DNA of 34,274 nucleotides. It comes from Asterionellopsis glacialis. Lineage: Eukaryota; Bacillariophyta; Plagiogrammaphyceae; Rhaphoneidales; Asterionellopsidaceae. The notes beneath the pieces were generated by a model, which saw only the letters and a program-made list of their open reading frames with translations, ran no database searches and had not been told where the DNA came from. How positions within the stretch are numbered: position 1 is the first letter of the stretch; each line of letters opens with the position of its first letter. Shown here piece after piece: positions 20,465 to 31,750 of this stretch. Position numbers and translations under genes: made by a program. Location of the stretch: NCBI GenBank assembly GCA_014885115.2, contig WKLE02000540.1, positions 1-34,274 on the forward strand, in the 5' to 3' direction.

Positions 20465-22322
20465 GATGAGATAATTTTTTATTGTTGCTGCTGTTGTCAC
20501 TACAAGTAAGCTTACTTGATCACCACGAATGTCTGTGTGTTGGAGTGCTTACTCTATCTAGACTACAATATATTAATCAGTTCTTTTCTTTGTGAAAGAG
20601 AGTACACTCAAACATGCAATTAGAATTCACCTTGTTAAGACTTGAGGTATATGTCGAGTATTTTTGATCGTTGAATGAAATTTTAGAGAAGAAAGAAAAG
20701 CTTTCACGGAGATTTTTAAGTAGTGAAATCCGTAAAACAAAAACGGCTCTCTCCGTGTATAGTTAGTCTGTATTGATGTTGTCAGATTCTCTCTCTCTCT
20801 CTCTCTCTAATTCTGATTGTTTGAGTTAAAAAAGAATATCGAATTGTACAGGGGACCAACAGACAGCAGTGATCTTGTCCAAATATGAAAATCAACAAGT
20901 TGATTTGAACCACGCAACCCCAATCCAACAGCAGCCAACCAACGAAACAAAGAGGAAGTCAAATCAGTGCATACGAGAGATGGAGTATCCAAAGAACTTT
21001 GCTCTGTCAAATCACTAGACACGTTAGGGACTACTTTCTATGTGTGATGTATTTCCATCAGTGTTAATACAAAAAGTAGAAGAGAGCTGATTGACTCGCA
21101 CGTCCAAAGGTCTTCTCAAGGATTACTGACTGCAGACCGATGAGCGATAGGTCTTGTTCTTGAGGGGACTGTCACGGCTCCCGCGCTAGGATTTTTAAAG
21201 GAAAATCAGCTGGTAAAAATTCAAATTCAAAAGGCCGCCATTATTTCTCTATTGTTTGTATTTTTGGTTGTTTTTTCCAAAGGGACGCGCTACTGACGAT
21301 ACCTGGTACGGAGTGAATATTTAGGTTTTGTTTAATTATTGTATTTTTATTTTCCATAATAATTAAAAATTTAAAGTTGTCCACAACTAGCATCAATAAA
21401 AAAACATTATTTCTATTCTATAAAGAAATATTTATTTTCAATATAATATTATTCAATACCTAATTTACGTTTCCACGCGTTTCACACATTTTTTGAAACT
21501 ATTTGATTTGGGACCTATCACTCAACGAAAAAATTCATATGAAATTGACGTAACCATGACAATAGTTTGCATAGCCCTCTGTCCGCCGCCAGAGTTAACC
21601 GGAACGGTAATGAGATAACTCGAAGTATCAAACATGTAAGACATTACAGTAAATTCATTCACACAAAGGGTTGAAATAGATGGTAAAGTATAACATCATA
21701 AATTCAGGATGATTAGTTTTGAGATTACTCAAGTTTGGGAGGTTTCTTGGATACGTATTTTTGGTGCCGATGGAATGACTTCAATGAAATATAAGTGAAA
21801 GCATTGTGTAGATAAACAACTCAAATTGATTTGAAACTTGGTGAAATGAACTTTTAATTTCTTTCTTATTAAATTAAACTAGTTTAGATTCTGGAGAGAG
21901 CTCACGGAACCTCAGTTGTATGTTTACATGCATTTGCAAATTGACAATAAATTAGATCCAACAAAAACTTGGACTTCTAAAGCAATCATGGGTGTAATCT
22001 GCATGTGTCTGGGAGATTACATGCATGCTTGCGCCAATCCGGATGGGTGGGTGGGCAAAATAGATTTTACTACTGTCAGGTTTACAAACTTTGGACACAC
22101 TTGGACTGGTCAATGTGCAAGTGTGTGCTTCATGCAAAACAAACTTGAACTTCAATCAAAAGTTTTGTGAGAGTGATTTACAGGTTAATTCATTTGCGAC
22201 TTGGTGTTCAACAATTTGGGATGCAGCAGAATTCTGATAGAATTCTCAAAAGAGATCATGTGTAGTTCTTGGTTCGCTTCTTGTTTTGTGTGTCTGCTTG
22301 AGAAATGTTGAACACTACCAAT
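20465..22322. other. Intergenic upstream of EXO1
   Basis: The left end should hold the EXO1 promoter. It contains a (TC)n microsatellite at 20788-20808 and one copy of the palindromic TACCTGGTAC motif at 21300-21309. ORFs at 20807-21022 and 21916-22170 lack recognisable domains. The right part could be an extension of the mobile-element remnant that follows, but I cannot show it. Confidence 0.45.
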
Positions 22323-23317
22323 CTAGTTTATTGGAAGGTAGACCATTGAAGAAAGTTCTCGTGAGTTCCTGGGGCAAAGTGATTGATCCAATACACAAAG
22401 GGCTATGCACATCCCACATCGATCTTTTATGAGATGCGGACCCATGGTAGGACAAATATGGGAGACATGTGCATGCGTTCTCCAAACCTTTAAACCCGTG
22501 CTGCCTCCATCCCGTTTCACGATGATTACTTTCAACCGTTTTTTAGAATTTCGGTCCCAAACGGCATCAAGCAAAGTTCGTCGAATCAGAATAAGTGCCT
22601 CTTGACCATTGGGCCTAAACAAACTAGGATCTCGTCTGAATATGTTTTTATTAAAATGACAGGTATCACACTGAAACGTAGTGAGTTAGTAATCGCCCTT
22701 TTCTTTCCAACCCTGAAGTCAATTGCTCGTGATGGATCATCTATAACATTTCCGTCTTCATCAACAGCTTGGCATGCTGGAAAGAAAATCTTTCCCTCAT
22801 CACGGAACCAAACACCGCACCAGCAGCCTCTACAGTGACTAAAGTTGCCTTGCTTCCGTCGCAAAATTTGAGCAGAAAATACCATCGGTGGCTTTCACGA
22901 ACTTCTTGCACTGCTTGATGGTGCATAATCCTCCGAAACTTATCCAAGAAGTGCTCTCTGGCCTGGAAATTTGGTCTGTATATAGTGTGAGGCAGGGCAA
23001 CAAACAACAAGAGAGGTTCATATTGTTCAGTGAGGTCCCAGCTTTTTGATAAGTTCAGTCTGGTCAAAAGGTCACAAGTTCTTCCTGAAGAGCGGCGCCA
23101 TCGTCCCATCATGAAATGAGGTGAGAAAGATGAGGATATGCATGCTGGTCGGAAATTTAAGACAAGCCCTTCCAAGCTCATCCACGGCAGCATCTGCCGT
23201 TGCTGGTGCTGGTATCCGATGATAGTTTCCTGGATATAACTGAACAATGCTATACCAGTCATCAGGAATAGTTACAATCCTCGTAGGTTCTTCGGTGTGG
23301 AACGCCAAGTTAGCCAT
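22323..23317 (-). pseudogene. Frameshifted remnant, probably of a mobile-element protein
   Basis: Three minus-strand pieces in three frames read as one decayed protein. Piece 1 starts with an ATG at 23317 (TRIVTIPDDWYSIVQLYPGN). A frame change near 23100 leads to RTCDLLTRLNLSKSWDLTEQ and HFLDKFRRIMHHQAVQEVRE. A second shift near 22815 leads to FFPACQAVDEDGNVIDDPSR, and a third near 22670 to FQCDTCHFNKNIFRRDPSLF and ALILIRRTLLDAVWDRNSKK. The combination FQCD.CxF followed by an IRR..LDA.W helix is one I associate with tyrosine-recombinase (Crypton-like) mobile elements of diatoms, but this is from memory. No terminal repeats were seen. It could also be a host gene with unrecognised introns, but I found no good splice sites at the frame changes. 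Confidence 0.45.
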
Positions 23318-23558
23318 GATGGATTTCGGACCATTGAGGCACTAACAAAGAGCATGAGAAATACAAAAAAGACTTAAAAATACATTCAGCTACAAAGAAG
23401 AAGAAAAGTGTACAATGATGATTGTAGTCCCTCTACATAAAATTTTAAAAACACTTTTCTAACATGTTGTTGATGTAAGAAGTAAATTACTGAGTAGTAT
23501 AGTACCTCTATCTTTTCTTACAGAAAAATCAAAAGTAAATATATACTGTAATTTAAAT

Positions 23559-25478
23559 TTACTCGTCCACACAAGTTCCAAGTTTTTGAGAACATTCATC
23601 AATAGTATGGAAGCTAGCAAGAAGGAAGGTACCAATGTAAAGACATGCGATTGTTGATGGAATACCAAAGGGTGCATGACGTTCAGAGGTAAAGGTACGG
23701 TCACCGACCTTGGCAGCTTGGAAGGCAACAATCATGTTGGCAGCAGAACCCAACATTGTCAAGTTACCAGCAATAGTGGCAGAGAAAGAAACTTGGAGCC
23801 AATCATATGGTGTGGCATATGGGAAAGTAGCAGCAAGCATTTGGCACACAGGAACATTGGAGGCAACGTTGGAAAGAATAGTAACAATAGTGGCGAACCA
23901 GTAAACACAGGCACCTTCAGTCATTTGTGCAGCACAGCCGCCCATGGAGCTATTGAAGAATGCTTGGGGAACACCAGTATCATCAAAGGAACCAATCAAA
24001 AGGAATTGTCCAATGAAAAGCATCAAAAGACCGTAATCGACTTCAGTCAAAGTGGTCTCGGACTCAGTGACAAGTTCTTCTTCTTCAGGTTGGATCTCGT
24101 TACCATCCATGTCGTAAGTCTTCTTGGGGGGGAGAGGGTTGCCTTCGGCATCGTACTCAGTGTTATCGGGACGGGGATCGTAGTGTTGACGCTTGTAGGA
24201 AGCGACAACCATAAGGATAGCACCGGCGCAGATAGATACAACACATACATCAAGACCAATACCGAAGCAAATCAAGAACACAATAACAATGAAAACTTGG
24301 ACTTGAGACCAGATAGACCATCCAGCACTGGATTCTTCCTCACCAGCTTCCTTGGCAGCAGCTTGACGGGCATAGTAGGCGTGCTCTTGGGCAAGCATTT
24401 CTGGTGTGCGGTTTCCGGCAAACATAATTCCAACGTTTTCCATAAGTCCAGAGGAACCGGGGAAGAGTTCAGCTGAATAGTAGATGAACATGATGATACC
24501 GTTGATAAGACTGGCAACCATGACGGGAATGAACATATTGATGGCGAATTCCAACCAACCAATATCATCGTATGCCAAGGAAACAATCAAAATATTTTGG
24601 GGGTTACCAGTCAATGTAAGAGCAGATCCAACATTGGCAGTGGTGGCAAGAGACAAAAGGTAGGGAAGGGAGTTGGCAACCTTATGACGGACGCAAAGGT
24701 CAACGACGACACCAGAGAAAATAAGGACAACAGAATCATTCATGACAGCAGCAGATCCAATGGTAGACATGGCCATGATTTTGAAGGATCTCTTCCAGTT
24801 GACGGGATCATCAAGGGAATCACGAAGCTTGTCAAAGAGACCGCCACGTTCCATCTTTTCGAGGTAAATGGTTGTAAGCATGAGACCAAAGAGCAAGAAC
24901 AATGGTTCCATGATGATAACACGTTCGGCGTAAAAGGTTGGGCCGTGTCCCGAAATATTAAGGACGTAACGCCAGACAACCATGGTAAGTCCACCTCCAA
25001 GGGCGATACCAGGACGTCCAATGGGGAGGAACCAGTTGGGGAACATGAGGAAGATCCAGTAGGCAAAGTAAATGATAGCAGTAGAGTATTTTCCAAAGTT
25101 GGAGAATTGGTCGGAAACATCAACGTGGACGTAATCGCCAAGGTGACGGTGGCGACGACGAGTGTATTCCATGACACCACCCTCTTCTTCCGAAAGGTTA
25201 CGTTCGGGCATGCGGCCGTAGGTAACAGAGGAATCAAAGTCCTTCATTTCCATGACGGCGGCTGTGCGTTGTTCTTGAAGCTTACGGACATTCAATTGTT
25301 GTTCAGAAAGCTCGGGAACGCCAGCACCAAAGGTGGCAGCACCAACACCAATGACAGCACCAATGGCAACCATAGCAGGACCCCATTTGCGCATGAAGGA
25401 AGCCTTCTTGGGGGCTGCAGGGGCAACAGGCTCAACAGCCGGAGCTGCTGCACCCTCTACGTCGTAAAGAGGAGACAT
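23559..25478 (-). CDS. ArsB/NhaD/Lsi2-type anion permease, possible silicon efflux
   Basis: 639 aa, single exon, ATG at 25478. An N-terminal hydrophobic segment (about 34-52) and a hydrophilic loop precede at least ten membrane segments (132-150, 155-174, 186-206, 235-262, 270-288 and on to the C-terminus), with a long acidic cytosolic loop rich in Asp/Glu/Pro around residues 440-480. Two half-site motifs of the ion-transporter superfamily are visible: AVMNDSVVLIFSG (about 244-256) and TTANVGSALTLTGNPQN (279-295), with the matching second-half motif ILSNVASNVPVCQMLA and NLTMLGSAANMIV. This family includes ArsB, NhaD antiporters, the melanocyte P protein and plant Lsi2, which exports silicic acid by proton antiport; ANVGSA..T.GNPQN is close to Lsi2. 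In a diatom a silicon-efflux role is attractive, but the substrate is inference. Codon use is strongly biased, suggesting high expression. Confidence 0.88.
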   Translation of the reverse strand: MSPLYDVEGAAAPAVEPVAPAAPKKASFMRKWGPAMVAIGAVIGVGAATFGAGVPELSEQQLNVRKLQEQRTAAVMEMKDFDSSVTYGRMPERNLSEEEGGVMEYTRRRHRHLGDYVHVDVSDQFSNFGKYSTAIIYFAYWIFLMFPNWFLPIGRPGIALGGGLTMVVWRYVLNISGHGPTFYAERVIIMEPLFLLFGLMLTTIYLEKMERGGLFDKLRDSLDDPVNWKRSFKIMAMSTIGSAAVMNDSVVLIFSGVVVDLCVRHKVANSLPYLLSLATTANVGSALTLTGNPQNILIVSLAYDDIGWLEFAINMFIPVMVASLINGIIMFIYYSAELFPGSSGLMENVGIMFAGNRTPEMLAQEHAYYARQAAAKEAGEEESSAGWSIWSQVQVFIVIVFLICFGIGLDVCVVSICAGAILMVVASYKRQHYDPRPDNTEYDAEGNPLPPKKTYDMDGNEIQPEEEELVTESETTLTEVDYGLLMLFIGQFLLIGSFDDTGVPQAFFNSSMGGCAAQMTEGACVYWFATIVTILSNVASNVPVCQMLAATFPYATPYDWLQVSFSATIAGNLTMLGSAANMIVAFQAAKVGDRTFTSERHAPFGIPSTIACLYIGTFLLASFHTIDECSQKLGTCVDE

Positions 25479-27110
25479 CGTGTTTTGTTTTAAAAACCTG
25501 TGTGAATATTTTTGATAAAAAGAGACAAGAAAGAATGGTGTCAGAGACAGTTTTCAGAAAGAGGGAGAAGCAAGCACGCCTTCGTCTGGGACATTGAGCA
25601 TTCCAAGTGACTTTAGAGCTGTCCACTGAATTTGATTTGAATTGATTGATTGATCGATCGAAGCTCCACAAAAACGAGAACCAATGCGTGCGAGCAGAGA
25701 AGGAAGGAAGGAAGTAGAGCAAGGAATGTCCGTAGATTCGTTTTTTCATATCGAAGGATTTCCAAGTTCTCTCTTCCAAGGAACACATTGTCCTCCTTTA
25801 GAGAAGTTCCTCTTCCGCGGCATCAAATATTGTTGCATCCGCATGTGTTCCTAATCGTTCTCGTAGTAAGCACTTGTCCCCACGATTCTTGCATACCGTG
25901 TTGCCTGTGGATCAAATTCCATCAATCAATCAGAATCTCAAATCATTCAATCGCTCTTTTTCTTTTTGCGACATCGCTAACAAGAACTAATGTAGGTCTG
26001 GTTAACGATGCTGTGCACATGGAAGGGAATGTCGTGTCATTGTCATGGTGCTTCTTTCTTCGTGTCTACCTACAACGTACCGATGAAAGTAGTAAACTAT
26101 GACAAGAGCGTAGCAAGATTACGAGTAGACAAGAAAAAGGATTGTTTTTACGGTTGAGAGAATCGATCCCAAATCACAATCTACTCTCTAGAGATATATC
26201 GTGAGATCTGTGGTACTTACTTACTGTACACGCCGTGGAGGCAGAGAGGCAGGGAGGGTCCGGAGGAAAACGACCAAAAATACAGTTTGGCAATGCGATA
26301 TCATGTATGACATCCGTATTAGCGAGTACTGATTTCTACGTCTCAATAGAATTTCAAGCCGTTAGTTCGCCAACTTCATAAGTAATCCCTCTTCCTGTGC
26401 GTTTATAAATATATACCTGATAGTTATATTTTAAATTAGACTCCAAAATTTCACTATCCAAAAGTGCAGCAATCGCATATATGTATATCTTCCAACAGCT
26501 CGTAATGGGTGTATTGGTTTTGAATCGAGAAGCAATCATTGCTTTTTATTGTAAACCGTTAATTGTAGGTTACAGTACGGGATTTGAAAATTCAACAATC
26601 TTGACTGTTCACAATTTTTCCGATTGCATCGTTTTTGCTCTTTACGCAACGTATCGTAGACATGTAGGTTCTACTAATCGCGCACGCCTGCCACTGAAAA
26701 CCAATGTGAATATAATGTAAGAGCGCTCGCTTAAAATGCAGAAGTGCGCGTATGCTTGATCTCCCCCAAAAAATACTTTAAAAAGAAAACCTCCAAAAAA
26801 GTCCTGCATAAGCTCTTTTGGGAAAGATATTTTAATTTTTGATCGAGAATCTGGGGGGGACCATCATCTTCGCAGACAGCCATCCATCCAATCAATCCCA
26901 CCCTCTCTCCTTTGGGTCTTTTTTTTTCTGCGGAACAAAAACGAAACATCCCAATCACACACACACCCTGGTGTGAATGATGTTGTTTTGAGACACACCA
27001 ACACACCAGCATTCCTATCAACCGCTACACTTTAACCACTGAAGCATTTCGCCAGATTGCCATCATTCATCAATTAGAAATTATACAGAGAGAAGAGGGG
27101 GAAAAAAAAG
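25479..27110. other. Divergent intergenic region between the permease and the RRM-protein gene
   Basis: Contains both promoters; neighbours point away. The 10-bp palindrome TCTCTAGAGA lies at 26185-26194. The ORFs at 25650-26102, 26481-26720 and 26731-27021 lack recognisable domains. A GAGA/poly-purine stretch just before 27111 is the leader of the RRM gene. Confidence 0.5.
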
Positions 27111-28679
27111 ATGCCTATTTCCTCTGTCGCAATGCTTCGTTGTGCGGTGGCATTATCTAGGAGGCAGAATCGTCATTCATCACAAGCAGCAGCAGCTGTA
27201 CATTTGGTTTGTCAAGCAACGACTAATGTAGCGTTTACTCGTAGAACATTTGTGGTGCCAAGTAGCAGTGGTGAAACTACTTCTCCCTCTACTACTGACT
27301 CTTTGGCAACAGACCATCCATCATCTACTACTTGTTCGTCTCCTCCCCCCAAAATTACTCCTGTTGTTACATTATCAACTTCGCCGTCCTTGTCACCACC
27401 AAAAATTCCCCCCAAAGCTGATTCGAGACCCAAAGCATCCAATCGACTTGATCCATTTCATTTACAATTTATGGAACAATCACATCGTCGATATGATAGA
27501 CGACAATATCGACAACGAAGAAAAAACGATCGACAACAACAACAACACATGAAATCACCTAGTTCAAATCATTACGACAATAATCATCATCATCATTCCC
27601 GTCATTACAATCCCTCTGCTCCAAACTACCAACAACAACAACAACAAGGAAAAAGACCATCTAATAATAAAAATTATAGACACAATCCTCCTCGTTATCC
27701 TAATCGTGGTCACAATAATCCAAAATTCAATGACTCCTTCCAACGACAACAACAACAACAATATCGTCGTCAAGAAAGGCAGCACCAGCAACAACCTCAA
27801 GAATCAGATCTCCCTGATGATTTGTTCCCTCAAAGTTCCTATATTGAAGTGAAAAATATACCTATATTATCCTCCTTGGATGATATTGTACGTACAGTGA
27901 ATGATGTATTGGATATTGAAAAAGAACGTGGTATTGTTGATTTAGATACACTTGTGGAACAACTTGCCACAAGTACGCCCTCTGAATTACCATTGTTAAA
28001 GTTTGATGACGACGAGGAAGAAGAAGAAGATGATGTGTATATCAATTATAATGAGGAGCAGAAAGAGGAGGTAGAACATCCAAGCAAAGCACAACAAGAA
28101 GAACAACGTCGATGGATTGTATCAGCACGAACCATATTATCCACAAAATATCGTCCAACAGGATGGAAATTACAATTTGCAAATCGTTCTGTTGTACATG
28201 CTTTGTTAACCCATGCCAAGGAGACACAATTATACTGTGCATGGAAACCTATTGAAGTTTTAGAATGGAAGAAACCTGCAACAAGAACAACTCATGGATA
28301 TAAACAAAAAGAAGGTCATCATCATGGTCATCATTCTACTGACATACCCACTAATATCAATCATAAACTACCGCGCGATGCACCACCACGACCATCTTCT
28401 GATTCCATACAAGTATCAGATTCTATGGTACGAATTGAAAATTGTCCCAAGGGTATGACGGTTGATCATATTCGACATGTCTTGAGACGATATGATTTAT
28501 CTTTGAAGGATGCACCCTCCATTATTAAACTGAGCGAACGTACAGGTGGTGGTGATTCCTTTCTAGTTAAATTTGAAGATCCAACATGGGCACGAGCTGC
28601 CATGCGTGAATTACAAGGTATACAATTACAAGACAATAATGACTTAAGATTTTGTCAGTATCCAAAGCAAATAGTTTAA
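27111..28679 (+). CDS. RRM-like RNA-binding protein, probably mitochondrial
   Basis: 522 aa in one exon. The first 50 residues lack acidic residues and are rich in Arg, Ala and Ser (MLRCAVALSRRQNRHSSQAA, then TRRTFVVPSSS), as in mitochondrial presequences. Residues about 60-245 are low complexity: Ser/Thr/Pro, then Arg/Asn/Gln/His-rich with Gln and His runs. Two folded parts follow. Around 247-395 is YIEVKNIPILSSLDDIVRTV through an acidic run to WKLQFANRSVVHALLTHAKE, which reads like an RRM split by an acidic insert. At about 440-520 a clearer RRM-like unit has MVRIENCPKGMTVDHIRHVL (RNP2 and first helix), DSFLVKFEDPTWARAAMREL (RNP1-like strand and second helix). The RNP1 aromatic residues are not canonical. 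A role in organellar RNA metabolism is inference. Confidence 0.7.
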   Translation: MPISSVAMLRCAVALSRRQNRHSSQAAAAVHLVCQATTNVAFTRRTFVVPSSSGETTSPSTTDSLATDHPSSTTCSSPPPKITPVVTLSTSPSLSPPKIPPKADSRPKASNRLDPFHLQFMEQSHRRYDRRQYRQRRKNDRQQQQHMKSPSSNHYDNNHHHHSRHYNPSAPNYQQQQQQGKRPSNNKNYRHNPPRYPNRGHNNPKFNDSFQRQQQQQYRRQERQHQQQPQESDLPDDLFPQSSYIEVKNIPILSSLDDIVRTVNDVLDIEKERGIVDLDTLVEQLATSTPSELPLLKFDDDEEEEEDDVYINYNEEQKEEVEHPSKAQQEEQRRWIVSARTILSTKYRPTGWKLQFANRSVVHALLTHAKETQLYCAWKPIEVLEWKKPATRTTHGYKQKEGHHHGHHSTDIPTNINHKLPRDAPPRPSSDSIQVSDSMVRIENCPKGMTVDHIRHVLRRYDLSLKDAPSIIKLSERTGGGDSFLVKFEDPTWARAAMRELQGIQLQDNNDLRFCQYPKQIV

Positions 28680-29084
28680 TTGTTTTTTTACCAAGAATAA
28701 ATATAAATATACTTTAGAGCAGTAAGCACCATTTAAAAATGATATATATAGCATGAATTGGAATGTAATGCTATGTACATGCATTTATAGCATAAGTTTA
28801 TTGTACATAAAATCTCAAGTCGTCCGAAACTGCCGTTTCCTGGTCTTTTCTCCATGTGTTTGGATTTGCAGGGGTACAACATGGCTGTGCACATGATGCA
28901 ATAGACCACTTGGCCTTGATCTGATACTCAGCATGCGCCAATTCCTGTCCATTGACATTTATATTGCACGGTGGATCATCTTTCTGAATCCATCTTCCAA
29001 GTCCACCATCGTGACTCTATCTATCTCTAGAGAAAGGCGCGAAGCGTCAACAACGTAGGCGTTACTTTAGATTCTAGATCAATT
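28680..29084. other. Convergent 3' intergenic spacer
   Basis: Lies between the stop codons of the RRM gene (plus) and the oxygenase gene (minus). It is AT-rich next to each stop, as expected for 3' UTRs, and includes the palindrome TCTCTAGAGA at 29024-29033. No gene is seen. Confidence 0.5.
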
Positions 29085-30068
29085 CTATCTTGCATGGAAA
29101 AACATAATCATGGAGTATCGTGTCCCACTTTGCATTGACGATACTGCATGTATAAGACTACCACTATGACATGTCACATCACCCTCATTCCTTTCAATGG
29201 CATCCAATTTGTTATTGTGCAATGCTAGTAATCGTCCACCTTTGTATTCATGGTCAGAGTTCAATGCAATATTCACAGTCCATTGATTTCCATCTACATG
29301 AAATGGCATCCATGGGCGTCCTTCCTCGCGACGATACATTCTTAAAAAAATACCAACACGATCTACAACAACAGTAGACGAAGAAGAAGCATTGCTGTTG
29401 TTTTCCTTCTTCTTCATGTTATTGTCCAAAAGTTGCGGGACTGACCACAGACGGTCCATACCTTTTTTTCCCAGAATTCGTTCAAGTTTTTTTTCAGATA
29501 TATTAATTTGATAATCTGGACAACCATCAACATCATCTACACAACCATCATTGCGCATTTTCTTTGTTATAAATGTACGTAATTTTGCGCATTGTTCCTT
29601 ATTCAATACACGTGGAACTGTCAAGAGATGATCGTCATGCTCTAACGCTACTATAGCATCCTCACGTTGTGATGGTGACAAATCTAAACGATTGATAATT
29701 TCGAATGGTTCGATACTACTGCAACTGCCGCTGCTGCTGCTATATTCGTCGTTTTTGTCGTCGTCTTGTGGAATGAGTACGCGTTCGATAATGGATGGCA
29801 TCAGTAATTGCGATTGTTTAAAAGATTCATCAAAGTTTGGCATTTGTATAGTGGAAGCATCCACTCTTTCAATATCACTGGGGCGGATCGTCGTTGTTGT
29901 TGTCTCCGCATGCATTTCTTCCACAAGAAAGTTCGTCACTCGCAACTTGTTGGGTGAACTTAAAAACCCTTCTTGTTGTAATGGTTGAAAGGCGTTAATC
30001 AACGAGTAGTTTAATTCTGGAAGAATCACAACTGCAAACCAAAAGAATGGAACAACAACATGATGCAT
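29085..30068 (-). CDS. 2-oxoglutarate/Fe(II) oxygenase (prolyl 4-hydroxylase-like), plastid-type presequence
   Basis: 327 aa, one exon, ATG at 30068. The catalytic part is at the C-terminus: HVD (H257, D259) in PFHVDGNQWTVNIALN, the distal His307 in GSLIHAV and the 2-oxoglutarate-binding Arg317 in GTRYSMIMFFHA, giving the complete HxD...H...R set. GGRLLAL between them matches the family's strand pattern. The N-terminus is a hydrophobic signal peptide (residues 1-25) followed by NAFQPLQQ: a Phe right after the predicted cleavage site inside an ASAFAP-like motif, the diagnostic diatom signal for import into the secondary plastid. The region 75-140 is acidic and Ser-rich. The family hydroxylates proline or other side chains; the substrate is unknown. 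Location in the plastid or the secretory pathway depends on whether the motif works. Confidence 0.85.
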   Translation of the reverse strand: MHHVVVPFFWFAVVILPELNYSLINAFQPLQQEGFLSSPNKLRVTNFLVEEMHAETTTTTIRPSDIERVDASTIQMPNFDESFKQSQLLMPSIIERVLIPQDDDKNDEYSSSSGSCSSIEPFEIINRLDLSPSQREDAIVALEHDDHLLTVPRVLNKEQCAKLRTFITKKMRNDGCVDDVDGCPDYQINISEKKLERILGKKGMDRLWSVPQLLDNNMKKKENNSNASSSSTVVVDRVGIFLRMYRREEGRPWMPFHVDGNQWTVNIALNSDHEYKGGRLLALHNNKLDAIERNEGDVTCHSGSLIHAVSSMQSGTRYSMIMFFHAR

Positions 30069-30480
30069 TGTCGTTTATATTTTTTGAATCTGGGTATGTT
30101 ATTGTTCTTTCGAAAAGTGGGTAACCCCTTTTCTCCTTCATTCATAAAATAAATAAAAATTCGACAAGAGTGACAAAAATTGAATCTTCTGATTGAATGG
30201 TGATTCTTTTTTGTGATGAACAGCCTCCTGAGTCATGCTTACTACCATACGTAAGCACATAATCATGCTGTAAATTTACCTCGCACGGGGGGCAATAGAT
30301 GTGTAAATTCGAGGTAAACGTACCTTGGACTGGCTGGCGCCTTCCCTCCGTCCATCCACCCTTACATCGTCCTTTTTGTCCAATCCAAGAAAAACATAAT
30401 TCGGTTCTACATAATACAGAATTCTTCATGACTGCTGCAATGCAGTAGCAACTTTGCCACTTGTTTCATGCTTTCTCGTT
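30069..30480. other. 5' flank of the oxygenase gene
   Basis: Ordinary CpG-containing intergenic sequence with the probable oxygenase promoter. An ORF at 30142-30429 (minus) has no recognisable domain. Confidence 0.4.
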
Positions 30481-31750
30481 GTTGCTATCCTTGTCCAACT
30501 TCTGTTTTGATGGTTACAGCTACTTATCTGAAAACATGAATGCTTTATCTTGTTCCAATCTGCAATGCGTGCATTCTTTGTTAACTAGGCATTTCACAAT
30601 TATAAATGTTCTTGTCTCTTTGCTCATTTTCAATTCTTGGGTATAAGGATGTAAGCACACACCTCATACAACTTGGTGGTCTCTTTCATTGGCCCCTTTC
30701 TTACTGGTGTGTCCTCTATCTTTGTTCTGTCACCAAGTATTAGTTTACCAGGAAAGGTGCTAAGAAGTGACAGTGAATTTTGAATGCACTATCATGATAT
30801 ATCATTTCTATTACCACCATCAGCATGTATAAAATATCTTTTGTTCGTCCATTCATGCTTCATATTCCTTTTGATTCAATTATTCTACTAGTACATCCCT
30901 GTTTTTTTTCACACTTTCTGTTTGAGGACAAAGTTACAAGAAAGGATAATACTAATGACAAAAGTGTTAACAAGCATGACAATTCTGTTGTTAATTTTGC
31001 AATGACACCCAGCATGGTGATAGATGATATTATCATGGTGTATTGTAAGTCAAACAAGCCAAAAACTTTCAGTAGCCACATGGGACTTCTGTGAATTTTA
31101 GATGGTGGTACAATAGAAGATATCAGAGAAGATGAGGAAGGAGCAGAAGAACATCACATCAGACAACATTGCTTAACAAGAAAACAACAAGAGTAATATA
31201 TAATAATTGTGCAGTCAGACAGATATTGTGCTAGTACTATAGTAGAAGAAGAAAAATAATGGTCTTGGAGGATTAGTAAATAGTGATTAGTATAATGATG
31301 AGCACAATGGCTGGTAATATGATTCATCATCATCATACAGAATTAGGTGACTTGGAAATGGTAGTACCACCAGTACAGAGCAGAGCATGTATGCCACACA
31401 TGTCATGTCTTGATAAAATGCTTGTACACACCAGCAACACTATAGTCCTTGAAATATGAATCTCTTTCAAACAAAAATTTATTTATTTTTGGACACTATG
31501 TCACTACTAAGTATAGTGCAAGAAGACTTGGTCATAAGCAATCATTGTTGTCTGTAGGAGAAACTAGTTGTTTCTTTCTTTTTTCTTCTGGGGGGCATTT
31601 CATGCTGGGAAGAGAAAAACTCCCAATAAAGTTTGTCATTGTCACAAAAGCCACTATGACCTAGTTCACTAGGAGGAAAGAGAGCAGCAGCTAGTACAAA
31701 ACCCAGTGGTACCAAAATCCTACAATGCACTAGTTTGCAAGCTTGCTTGA

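Noticed and set aside
20465..20500. 12-codon extension before MGITGLL in EXO1
   Set aside because: It starts with GTG; the family begins at the MGI, which is the first ATG.
23676..25493. Two long plus-strand ORFs (266 and 298 codons) opposite the permease gene
   Set aside because: They are antisense shadows of a gene with strongly biased codon use; their translations have no domain while the minus strand has full membrane-protein motifs.
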